This document shows positions 7,960-15,153 of a stretch of 33,919 nt of DNA, one piece after another. This stretch comes from a bacterium 1XD21-70 (GTDB lineage Bacteria; Bacillota; Clostridia; Lachnospirales; Lachnospiraceae), in NCBI GenBank assembly GCA_003669055.1, contig RAYB01000044.1, positions 1 to 33,919 on the forward strand, read 5' to 3'. The notes beneath the pieces are model-generated. The model was given only the letters and a program-made list of their open reading frames with translations, was not told the origin of the DNA and searched no databases. Within the stretch, counting starts at the first letter, position 1. The number at the start of each line of letters is the position of its first letter. The position numbers and the translations under genes were made by a program.

Positions 7960-8940
7960 ATGAGAAGAGTATTATTTACCCATCCGATGGTGGAAAGCGG
8001 ACTGAAGGAAATGCAGGACCTAGGCTACCAGATCTATTGCCCGAAGGAGAAAAAGCCGCGCCAGGAAATCATCGATGCTGCAAAGGATTATGAAGCGATC
8101 GTATGCCCGGTATTTAAGGTGGACAAAGAAGTGATCGACGCCATGCCGGACTTAAAGATTATCTGTACCTTCGGCAAGGGGTATGACAACGTGGATCTGG
8201 CTTATGCCACGGAAAAGGGGATCGTGGTTGCCAATATGCATGCGGTAGATGAGGTGACGGCCGAGTTCGGCGCTACCCTGATCGCCTCCACCATGAGGAA
8301 CCTGGCACAGACGAACCACAACCTGCATACGATCCCGGGGCTGCCCTGGGGGCCGGTTGCCAACCTGGGCCATTCCTTGAGGGGCAAGACCTTGGGCATT
8401 ATCGGCATGGGCAGGATCGGGCGCGGCGTGGCGAAGCGTATGCTGGCCTTTGGCATGAACATCATTTATTACAACCGGCATAGTGTCGGGGAAGAACTGG
8501 AAGGATTTTTGGGCGGCGCCAAGAGGGTGGAGTTTGAAGAACTGTTACGCACCTCGGATGCGGTATTTATCAATGCGCCGTTAAATGACGAGACCTACCA
8601 TATGATCAATGAGGATACTTTGAAGCTGATGAAGGACGATGCATACCTGTTCAACCAGGGGCGCGGCCAGATCGTGGACGAGCAGGCGCTGATCAAGCAT
8701 ATGCAGGCAGGCAAGCTGGCAGGGGCAGGCCTGGATGTGTTTGAGCATGAGCCGAATATCCCGCAGGAACTTTTGGATCTGCGCAATGTGGTGGTTACCG
8801 CACATATGGGTACCGGCACCTATGAGGACAAAGCAGGAATGGTAGCGGCAGCGGGAAGGAATATCATCGATTATTTTGAGCATGGGAAGGTTCCTAACCT
8901 GGTAAATAAAGACGTGCTTCCAAAACTGAACCTGAAATAA
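7960..8940 (+). CDS. D-isomer-specific 2-hydroxyacid dehydrogenase
   Basis: The 326-residue protein has the family's NAD-binding loop GIIGMGRIGRGVAKR in the middle and the catalytic set: Arg in NQGRGQIVDE, Glu in DVFEHEPNIP and His in VVVTAHMGT. The general look is of glyoxylate/hydroxypyruvate reductase or phosphoglycerate dehydrogenase-like enzymes. It would reduce a 2-keto acid to a D-2-hydroxyacid, or the reverse, fitting with the LarA-like epimerase and the GlpA-like oxidase that also handle 2-hydroxyacids. GGAGGA lies upstream of ATG 7960. It is the last gene of the plus-strand run, followed by a strong terminator. Confidence 0.88.
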   Translation: MRRVLFTHPMVESGLKEMQDLGYQIYCPKEKKPRQEIIDAAKDYEAIVCPVFKVDKEVIDAMPDLKIICTFGKGYDNVDLAYATEKGIVVANMHAVDEVTAEFGATLIASTMRNLAQTNHNLHTIPGLPWGPVANLGHSLRGKTLGIIGMGRIGRGVAKRMLAFGMNIIYYNRHSVGEELEGFLGGAKRVEFEELLRTSDAVFINAPLNDETYHMINEDTLKLMKDDAYLFNQGRGQIVDEQALIKHMQAGKLAGAGLDVFEHEPNIPQELLDLRNVVVTAHMGTGTYEDKAGMVAAAGRNIIDYFEHGKVPNLVNKDVLPKLNLK

Positions 8941-8957
8941 GAGGATGATTTTAAAGC

Positions 8958-9006
8958 GGGTATTGCAAAATCATCGGGAAGATGATTGGGCAATACCCTC
9001 GTTTTT
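8958..9006. terminator. Bidirectional terminator between convergent genes
   Basis: Two nested stems (8958-8966 with 8990-8998, and 8969-8975 with 8981-8987) form a long hairpin, followed on the plus strand by TCGTTTTTC. The two flanking genes converge here (the dehydrogenase ends at 8940 and the GntR gene ends at 9032), so it may stop both transcripts. Confidence 0.8.
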
Positions 9007-9031
9007 CTGAAATTTGGCCAAAAAGGCCGAG

Positions 9032-9703
9032 TTAAAGCAGGGCGTAGTTGATGCTGGTGCGGGCGCCGTCGATATGGACGCGGATTGCGCTAAGGAGGGC
9101 ATCGGGGTTTTGGCTTTTTAAGGCGCCAAGGATGGACTCGTGTTCCTGGACACCGGCAATCAACCTGCTTTTGGGCTTTTTGTTGTACAAGAAATAAGAA
9201 AAGGTATGGGCGCCGATGGTGTCATATACCTGCAATGCCCGTTTGTGGTTGGCACATTTTAAGAGCAGGCGGTGGAACTCGTGGTCCACACGGTAGATTT
9301 CAATAAAATCATTGACTTGGGTGGTGCCGGTTTCAATTGCCTGGTAGTGCTTGGCGATGTTTGCTTCCAATTCCTCGATATATTCCGGATGGTAGATAAC
9401 CGCTTCTATAATAACCGGTGCGAGGCTGCTTTCCAGCATATAGCGGATATCCATAATTTCGTTGTAATCGCGGATGGAGATTGGCTTGATGCGCATCCCC
9501 CTGCGGGGGATGGATTCCACCAGCCCTTCCACGACCATACGGTTTAGCGCCTGTTTGATTGGCGTTTCACTGATCTCATACCGCTTGACAAGATCCTGGA
9601 AAATGATTTTCTCCCCCGGCTTTAGTACGTTGGTAGAAAGATCGGAGCGTATTTTGTCATACGCGACATCGACAAGGGATGCATGGGGTTCTTTTTTAGC
9701 CAT
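9032..9703 (-). CDS. GntR-family (FCD) transcriptional regulator
   Basis: The protein has an N-terminal winged helix (VAYDKIRSDLSTNVLKPGEKI, then SETPIKQALNRMVVEGLVESIPRRGMRIKPIS) and a C-terminal all-helical FCD ligand domain (MDIRYMLESSLAPVIIEA, then HEFHRLLLKCANHKRALQVYD). FCD regulators commonly sense organic acids. The start is placed at 9703 (223 residues) because GAAAGGAGAT precedes that ATG; an upstream ATG at 9745 lies inside the neighbouring gene. The gene overlaps the stop of the flavin reductase gene by 8 nt (ATGGCTAA), so the two are translationally coupled. It sits centrally between the two transport and catabolic operons and is the best candidate for their regulator (inference). 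Confidence 0.88.
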   Translation of the reverse strand: MAKKEPHASLVDVAYDKIRSDLSTNVLKPGEKIIFQDLVKRYEISETPIKQALNRMVVEGLVESIPRRGMRIKPISIRDYNEIMDIRYMLESSLAPVIIEAVIYHPEYIEELEANIAKHYQAIETGTTQVNDFIEIYRVDHEFHRLLLKCANHKRALQVYDTIGAHTFSYFLYNKKPKSRLIAGVQEHESILGALKSQNPDALLSAIRVHIDGARTSINYALL

Positions 9704-10253
9704 TGGCGGGATCTCCTTTCGACAATACTTTCTCGATGGAAGCAATGATAAGCTGATGCTTATCGCCCGTATGGATACCGGTGTTATACCATTTTTCCCA
9801 CAAGTCCTGGGGGGCCAAATCCAAAAACCCGTCTTTTTCGATAGTGGTACGAAACAGCTGGCGGCAAATCAGCGCATAGCGTGCTTCGTCGAAATAAGGC
9901 GTCTGCTCTGCCCCGTCGAAAAGCGGCGTAAAGCTGCAGTGGGCAATTTTGTCGGTGTCGCGCCCGGAATTGCGGCCGCAGAAGTATAGCTTGTCATGAT
10001 AAGAAGAGTCAAACAGCGTCAGGCTAAAGGTGGGGTTCTTCTTCAGATAAGAAAGGGTATTCCTTGATTCGCGGATTACGAGGAATACTACGTCATGGTT
10101 CCATATAAAACCGCTGCCTCCCCAGCTTACAGTCATAGTTCCCAAATCGTCAGGCTTGCCGGATGTCACAAGCATCCAGCTGGTGGTAAGTTCGTCAGTA
10201 AATCGAAATGGGGGTCTTGCAGATGAAAAACTGCTCCATTGTTGTTCAGGCAT
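9696..10253 (-). CDS. Flavin reductase-like (FMN-binding split barrel) protein
   Basis: The 185-residue protein matches the flavin reductase-like domain, with the segment MLVTSGKPDDLGTMTVSWGG near the N-terminus corresponding to the family's FMN-binding strand, and the later LYFCGRNSGRDTDKIAHC. Such proteins bind FMN and reduce flavin or shuttle electrons. It could supply reduced flavin or protect the flavoproteins of the cluster, but no partner monooxygenase is visible. It is the first gene of a two-gene minus-strand operon, reading into the GntR gene with overlap. GGAGGG lies upstream of its ATG. Confidence 0.8.
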   Translation of the reverse strand: MPEQQWSSFSSARPPFRFTDELTTSWMLVTSGKPDDLGTMTVSWGGSGFIWNHDVVFLVIRESRNTLSYLKKNPTFSLTLFDSSYHDKLYFCGRNSGRDTDKIAHCSFTPLFDGAEQTPYFDEARYALICRQLFRTTIEKDGFLDLAPQDLWEKWYNTGIHTGDKHQLIIASIEKVLSKGDPANG

Positions 10254-10293
10254 ATAGAAACCCTCCTATGTATATTTATGTGTATTTTTAATA

Positions 10294-10322
10294 ATTTTAT
10301 CACATAATAAGTGGAAAATCAA
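10294..10322 (-). promoter_or_regulatory. Promoter of the flavin reductase-GntR operon
   Basis: On the minus strand TTGATT (complement of 10317-10322), a 17-nt spacer and TAAAAT (complement of 10294-10299) form a standard promoter about 40 nt upstream of the coding start at 10253. Confidence 0.6.
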
Positions 10323-10372
10323 GAAAAACAGATATTTATCACAATAAATAAAATTTTATCATATATAAATAA
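10295..10372. promoter_or_regulatory. Three operator-like repeats in the divergent promoter region
   Basis: Three related AT-rich sites occur at 10295-10310, 10334-10351 and 10354-10372, sharing TTTATCA followed by an AT-rich run ending in AATAA or similar. The first lies over the minus-strand promoter and the others lie between the two divergent promoters. They are natural candidates for the GntR/FCD protein encoded next door, but differ from the TAGGATGAAT sites at 73-163, so the assignment is uncertain. Confidence 0.4.
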
Positions 10373-10404
10373 GATTTAAAATAGATAAAAATAGATTTTA
10401 AATC

Positions 10405-10433
10405 TTGAAAAAATCGTGCAGTTGTGCTAAAAT
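10405..10433 (+). promoter_or_regulatory. Promoter of the TRAP permease operon
   Basis: TTGAAA (10405-10410), a 17-nt spacer and TAAAAT (10428-10433) lie about 65 nt before the permease start at 10500. It is divergent from the minus-strand promoter at 10294-10322, so both can be controlled from one site. Confidence 0.65.
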
Positions 10434-10499
10434 AATAGCAAATAAAATTTGAAGAAACACGAATAAGATTTTGTTTGCGCAAAAAAAGGAGGGGTTAAT

Positions 10500-12389
10500 A
10501 TGGAACTTAATGACAAGAAGTTCAAAAGGAATGCGACGCTTGGGGTCGGTGCGGTGTGGCTGGCATTCATGCTTTATTTCAGCCTTGTGAAGTCGCTTCA
10601 TCCGATGGTACTGTCGCCGATCTTCCTGGCTTTCGGCCTGTCGATTGTGTTTATCAACAAGCCGTTCCCGTTCAGCGATAAGGTAAAGCCGCTGCGGCTT
10701 TTAGACTTTGTGATGATTGCCGTGCTGGTCTGGGTGTCCGTGTTTTACTATATGGAGCAGACCCGTATCATCACCAGGATCCCCCATATCTCCCCCGTGC
10801 AGCTTGAGGATAAGATGATCACATTGTTCCTGATCGTATTCCTCTTAGAGGCAGTCCGCAGGACGATAGGCTGGAATTTGCTGGCGTTTGTGCTGTTTTT
10901 CCTGCTTTACTGTTTCTTCGGGAAATATTATCCGGGTTTTATGAAGTTTAACGGTTTCACCATCAAGCAGTTCTGTGAGATTATGACCATGACCACAGAC
11001 GGGCTGTTTGGCACGCCGTTAGCGACAACGGCAAGCTTTATCTTCTGGTTTATGATGTTTGGCTCCTTTTTTGCGGAATGCGGCGGCGGGCAGTGCATGA
11101 TTGACATCGGCATGAAATTCAGCAACCCGAACTCCGGCGGCCCGGCAAAAGCAGCGGTTCTGTCTTCCGGGCTGATGGGGATGGTGAGCGGAAGCGCCGT
11201 GGCAAATGTCACGACTACCGGCGTTATGACGATCCCGATGATGAAAAAGGCAGGCTATGAGCCCCACCAGGCAGGTGCAATCGAGTCGGTTGCTTCCACG
11301 GGCGGGCAGATTATGCCGCCGATTATGGGGGTCGGCGCATTCATTATGGCGGAACTTTTGGGGATCGGCTACGGGAAGGTGGCGCTGTCGGCACTGATCC
11401 CGGCAGTGGCCTATTATCTCTCCGTTTTTATCCTTGTTGATTTGCTGGCAAGGAAGAATGTCCACCTCCATCCGGAAAGAAAGGCAAGCGCGGATGATTT
11501 GAGGTTTGATGTCAACCCGATTATCCCCAGGCTGTATCTGCTCGCCCCGGCAGCCATCCTGGTCTATATGGTAATGAGCGGCCAGTCCTTGAGGCGGTCT
11601 GCGATGATTGCCACAGTGGCAGTGCTGGCATTGAACCTGATCCCGGGGCGGGGCGTCAGCAAGGAAAAGCTGCTGGAGGCGTTTGAGGACGGGATCCGGC
11701 AGGCCGCAAATATTGCCCTGCCGACGGCAGCCTGCGGCATCATCATCGCAGCCTGTGTGCAGACCGGCCTGGCCACCAAGTTTTCCGAGGTGGTGGCAGC
11801 CGTGGGAGGGCAGTACCTGATCCTGGCCTTGTTGATTACGATGGTGGGATGCATGCTTCTCGGCATGGCTCTGCCGACGACGGCAGCTTACCTGATTGCC
11901 GTAGTATTGTTTGTCCCGGTAATGTTAAAACTCCAGATTGCCCCGATCGTTGCCCATATGTTCTGCTTTTACTTTGGCGTTATGGCGCAGATCACGCCTC
12001 CGGTTTGCCTGGCCTCCTTTACTGCGGCGGGCATTGCAGGGGCGGATTCCTGGAAGACGGGCTGGACAGGCTTTACCTATGCTCTGGTGGCATTTTTGGT
12101 GCCCTTTGCCTTTGCATACCAGCCTGCACTGCTGATGCAGGGATCTTTCCTGGATGTGATCCAGCCTGCCATCACCTTGTTTGCCGGTGTGTTCGGCCTT
12201 TCCGTTACGGTTTCCGGATTCCTGTTTAGGCCGATGCCGGTGTGGCTAAGGGGCATAACGTTCGCACTGGCGCTGATGATGATTGTCCCGGAGACAATTA
12301 CCGACTTTATCGGCGTGGGCGGCTTGCTGCTGATCGTCGCGTTTGAAAAAATGGCAGTAAAGAAAGCCCAGGCTGCCGCAGCACAATAA
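10500..12389 (+). CDS. TRAP transporter permease, fused small and large subunits (TAXI type)
   Basis: The 629-residue integral membrane protein has about four predicted helices in the N-terminal 130 residues (DctQ-like part) and a DctM-like part with many more. Signature segments of the large subunit are FWFMMFGSFFAECGGGQCMIDIG, SSGLMGMVSGSAVANVTTTGVMTIPMM and ESVASTGGQIMPPIMGVGAF. Fused permeases of this kind work with TAXI binding proteins and use a sodium gradient. The binding lipoprotein at 6,790 is the probable partner, which is unusual in being on the other side of the regulator and in another operon. AGGAGGGG precedes ATG 10500. Confidence 0.92.
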   Translation: MELNDKKFKRNATLGVGAVWLAFMLYFSLVKSLHPMVLSPIFLAFGLSIVFINKPFPFSDKVKPLRLLDFVMIAVLVWVSVFYYMEQTRIITRIPHISPVQLEDKMITLFLIVFLLEAVRRTIGWNLLAFVLFFLLYCFFGKYYPGFMKFNGFTIKQFCEIMTMTTDGLFGTPLATTASFIFWFMMFGSFFAECGGGQCMIDIGMKFSNPNSGGPAKAAVLSSGLMGMVSGSAVANVTTTGVMTIPMMKKAGYEPHQAGAIESVASTGGQIMPPIMGVGAFIMAELLGIGYGKVALSALIPAVAYYLSVFILVDLLARKNVHLHPERKASADDLRFDVNPIIPRLYLLAPAAILVYMVMSGQSLRRSAMIATVAVLALNLIPGRGVSKEKLLEAFEDGIRQAANIALPTAACGIIIAACVQTGLATKFSEVVAAVGGQYLILALLITMVGCMLLGMALPTTAAYLIAVVLFVPVMLKLQIAPIVAHMFCFYFGVMAQITPPVCLASFTAAGIAGADSWKTGWTGFTYALVAFLVPFAFAYQPALLMQGSFLDVIQPAITLFAGVFGLSVTVSGFLFRPMPVWLRGITFALALMMIVPETITDFIGVGGLLLIVAFEKMAVKKAQAAAAQ

Positions 12390-12430
12390 ATAAAAGGTAT
12401 TTTGAATAAATATTAACGAGGAGAAGAGAA

Positions 12431-13483
12431 ATGGACGTATTAAAAAGGATTGAGAATTATGGTGTCATCCCGGTAGTCAAGATCGAAAAGGCAGAGCAGG
12501 CGCTCCCGCTGGCGAAGGCGCTCTGCGAGGGGGAGTTGGAGGCGGCTGAGATCACCTTCCGCACGGACTGTGCGGCGGAGGCGATTGCGGCAATCCGCAA
12601 GGAATATCCCAAGATGCTGCTGGGCGCCGGGACGGTGACGACGGCAGAGCAGGCCAAGGCTGCCGTCAGGGCAGGCGCGGATTTTATCGTGTCCCCGTGC
12701 TTCGTGGAGGAGGTTGTGAAGTACTGCGTGGACAACGGGATCTGTGTGCTTCCAGGCTGTGCGACGGCAACCGAGGTTCAGATGGCGGTTTCCTGCGGCC
12801 TGAAGGCGGTGAAATTCTTCCCGGCCGAGGCGGCGGGCGGCATTGCCTACCTCAATTCCCTGGCCTCCGTGTTTAAGGGGGTGAAGTTTATGCCGACCGG
12901 CGGGGTGAAGCCCTCCAATATGCGGGAGTACCTGACGAACCCGAACGTGGTTGCATGCGGGGGCACTTGGATTGTCCCGTCCTCCCTTTTGAATGCCGGT
13001 GAGTATGAAGAGATCCGCAAGCTGGCACGTGAGGCGGTGTTTTGTGTGCTGAATTTCTCGTTTGCCCATGTGGGGATTAATGTGGACAAGGTAAGGGCCG
13101 GGTACGAGGCGATTTTCCGCCTGGCCGACACCTTTGATTTGATTCTGGGCAATACCAGGAGTTCTTCCTATGTAGGGCATGAGGTTGAGATCACTAAGCA
13201 GCGTTTTAAAGTAAGGACGGAGCACGGCCACCTGGGCTACTTTACGGACAACCTGGAGCGCGCAATCTTTTATTTGGAGAAAAAGGGCATTGAGTTCAAC
13301 TATGACAGCGTGAAGCCGTGGAAGGATAAGCCGTATGTGATTTACTTAAAAGATGACCTGGCCGGGTTTGCGATCCATATTGAGGAGAGGAACGACCACA
13401 ACCCGCCGAAGTGGGAGCACAGGGACGAGGTAAAGCTATATGCCCCGGCAGAGATTAAGGAGCGGGAAGCACTGGGCGAATAA
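12431..13483 (+). CDS. KDPG/KHG aldolase fused to a VOC-like domain
   Basis: Residues 1-205 are a class I 2-keto-3-deoxy-6-phosphogluconate / 4-hydroxy-2-oxoglutarate aldolase: Glu40 and Arg44 in AAEITFRTD, the GAGTVTT phosphate/carboxylate loop, and the Schiff-base Lys128 in LKAVKFFPAEA. Residues from about 210 to 330 resemble a vicinal oxygen chelate (glyoxalase-like) module, beginning FAHVGINVDKVRAGYEAIFRL and including GHLGYFTDNLERAIFYLEKKG. Ordinary KDPG aldolases are about 205-215 residues long, so the 350-residue length supports a fusion. The aldolase would cleave the pathway's 2-keto-3-deoxy or 4-hydroxy-2-keto acid to pyruvate or glyoxylate plus an aldehyde; the VOC part may act on the same or a neighbouring intermediate. 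GAGGAG lies upstream of ATG 12431. Confidence 0.85.
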   Translation: MDVLKRIENYGVIPVVKIEKAEQALPLAKALCEGELEAAEITFRTDCAAEAIAAIRKEYPKMLLGAGTVTTAEQAKAAVRAGADFIVSPCFVEEVVKYCVDNGICVLPGCATATEVQMAVSCGLKAVKFFPAEAAGGIAYLNSLASVFKGVKFMPTGGVKPSNMREYLTNPNVVACGGTWIVPSSLLNAGEYEEIRKLAREAVFCVLNFSFAHVGINVDKVRAGYEAIFRLADTFDLILGNTRSSSYVGHEVEITKQRFKVRTEHGHLGYFTDNLERAIFYLEKKGIEFNYDSVKPWKDKPYVIYLKDDLAGFAIHIEERNDHNPPKWEHRDEVKLYAPAEIKEREALGE

Positions 13484-13494
13484 GGAGAGACGGG

Positions 13495-14904
13495 ATGAAG
13501 AGACGGATAACCTGCATCAGGCACCACGGCATCATGAATGAGGGGATCCCGCTGCGGCATGGCAATGCCCCGGTGATTACAAAGGAAGATTATGAGGAGC
13601 GGATCAAAAAGCTGTTAGAGACAGCTTCCCGGTATTCCCATCTGCTGATTTATGCGGATAAGGAGCATTTTTCCAACCTGGAATATGTCACGGGATATGA
13701 CCCGCGCTATGAGGAATGCATATTGCTGCTGAAGAAGGGGAGTTTGCCCTGGCTGATTGTCGGCAATGAAGGGATGGGGCAGTCACAGTGCATCACGGTT
13801 GCGCATGAAAAGGTATTGTTCCAGTCCCTAAGCCCCATGGGGCAGGGGCGAGGGAAGTCGAAAAGGCTGACCCAGATCCTGAAAGATTACGGCATGGATG
13901 AATCGGCCCATGTCGGTGTCCTCGGATGGAAAGCGTTTTCCGAACAGGAAGCGGATGACCCGGGGCACATGTTTGAGGTTCCGGCATATATCATCGGGGC
14001 GCTGCAGGAAAACGGCTGCGGGACGGAGAATGCGAACGGCCTGATGATGGACAATGACTGTGGCCTGCGGACGGTCCATGACGTGAAAACCTTGGTTCTG
14101 GCAGAGATTGCATCGACGAAGGCCAGCAAAAAGACCTGGGACTTTGTCTGCGGCCTTAAGGAAGGCATGACGGAGATCGAGGCTTCCCAGCTGTTTAACA
14201 TTGACGGCGAGCCGTGCCCGACCTACCCCAATATCTGTTTTTACGGCAAGGGGATTTTGAGCCCGGATTACCACCGGACTTTGCGGATGGGGAGCCCGAT
14301 TGCCTTTGGCATGGGATACCGCTATGCACAGATCCACAGGGTGGGCTTGTATGCAAGAAGCTTTGAGGATCTGGAGGAGCAGTACAGAAGCTGCATGGAA
14401 GAGTTGTTCGCTACATATTTTGAGGCTGCGGCGGTATGGTTTGAGGCGCTGGGGATCGGAGCCGCCGGCGGCGAGGTGTGGGGCAAGGTAAAAGAAGTGA
14501 TCGGAAGCTACGAGGATTTTGGCATTGCCTTAAACCCGGGGCATCTGATCCATACGGAGGAATGGATCAACAGCCCGTTTGTGGAGGGCGGCACGGCAAC
14601 CCTGAAATCAGGGATGCTGATCCAGTGCGATTTCACGGCAAGGCCGGCATCCTGCATGGGGTTAGGCGTGCACATGGAGGACGGGGTGGTCCTGGCTGAC
14701 TGTGACACACAAGAGAAGATCAGGCAGATGGCGCCGGACTCCTATGAGAGGATGCTAAACCGCCAGAAGTTTATGCGGGAGGTCCTGGGGATCTGCCTGA
14801 AAGACGAGGTGCTCCCGGTTTCGGATATGTGCGGCATGCTGCATCCGTTTTTTGCGGATCCGGACTGCCTGGTTGTGAGGGGAAAACAAGGAGAAGGCCT
14901 ATAA
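13495..14904 (+). CDS. M24-fold (creatinase/prolidase-like) protein without the metal-binding aspartates
   Basis: The 469-residue protein has the N-terminal creatinase-like domain and the C-terminal pita-bread M24 domain. Where metallopeptidases have two aspartates, this protein has IAFGMGYRYAQIHRVG: the first Asp falls on Phe/Gly and the second on Gln. The later His (NPGHLIH) and the last Glu (HMEDGVV) are kept, while the middle Glu position reads Asp (IQCDFTA). It is therefore unlikely to be a dinuclear metallopeptidase; non-metal relatives such as creatinase hydrolyse C-N bonds. Within this operon it may be a hydrolase or lyase for the imported substrate, or a pseudoenzyme. Its ribosome binding site AAGGAGA overlaps the preceding stop codon. 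Confidence 0.8.
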   Translation: MKRRITCIRHHGIMNEGIPLRHGNAPVITKEDYEERIKKLLETASRYSHLLIYADKEHFSNLEYVTGYDPRYEECILLLKKGSLPWLIVGNEGMGQSQCITVAHEKVLFQSLSPMGQGRGKSKRLTQILKDYGMDESAHVGVLGWKAFSEQEADDPGHMFEVPAYIIGALQENGCGTENANGLMMDNDCGLRTVHDVKTLVLAEIASTKASKKTWDFVCGLKEGMTEIEASQLFNIDGEPCPTYPNICFYGKGILSPDYHRTLRMGSPIAFGMGYRYAQIHRVGLYARSFEDLEEQYRSCMEELFATYFEAAAVWFEALGIGAAGGEVWGKVKEVIGSYEDFGIALNPGHLIHTEEWINSPFVEGGTATLKSGMLIQCDFTARPASCMGLGVHMEDGVVLADCDTQEKIRQMAPDSYERMLNRQKFMREVLGICLKDEVLPVSDMCGMLHPFFADPDCLVVRGKQGEGL

Positions 14905-14940
14905 GAAAAAATCTGTGACATATGCAGAGAAATAAAGAGG

Positions 14941-14980
14941 AGCAGGGGGGCGCCATCGGCGGTTTTCCCTGCTTTTTTTC
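14941..14980 (+). terminator. Terminator of the permease-aldolase-M24 operon
   Basis: AGCAGGG (14941-14947) pairs with CCCTGCT (14967-14973), with an inner CGCC/GGCG stem, followed by a run of T. This is a standard Rho-independent terminator and closes region 1. Confidence 0.85.
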
Positions 14981-15084
14981 GTTATGCCTGCAGCCGGGAG
15001 GCACAAGAAATCGTTTTTGGAAGGAAAAATGGCTCTTTTTGGTAAAATTTGTAGGGCATTTCCCGTGTCAGGACGGAATCCCCC

Positions 15085-15113
15085 TTGCATTTTCCGACAA
15101 AAATAATTATAAT
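15085..15113 (+). promoter_or_regulatory. relA/spoT promoter
   Basis: TTGCAT (15085-15090), a 17-nt spacer and a perfect TATAAT (15108-15113) lie inside the 5' end of the long open frame. Transcription would start near 15,120, after the in-frame TTG at 15085 and ATG at 15112, so those cannot be the start codons of this transcript. Confidence 0.75.
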
Positions 15114-15153
15114 GAAGAAATATCAAAAATCCTTAGAAAAGGTGGCTTTTTCT

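Noticed and set aside
12440-13231. Long minus-strand open frame (263 codons) opposite the aldolase gene
   Set aside because: It is a shadow of the strongly supported plus-strand aldolase and has no ribosome binding site or domain.
15085-15153. Longer relA start codons (TTG 15085, ATG 15112)
   Set aside because: Both overlap the -35 or -10 element of an excellent promoter, so the transcript would start after them.
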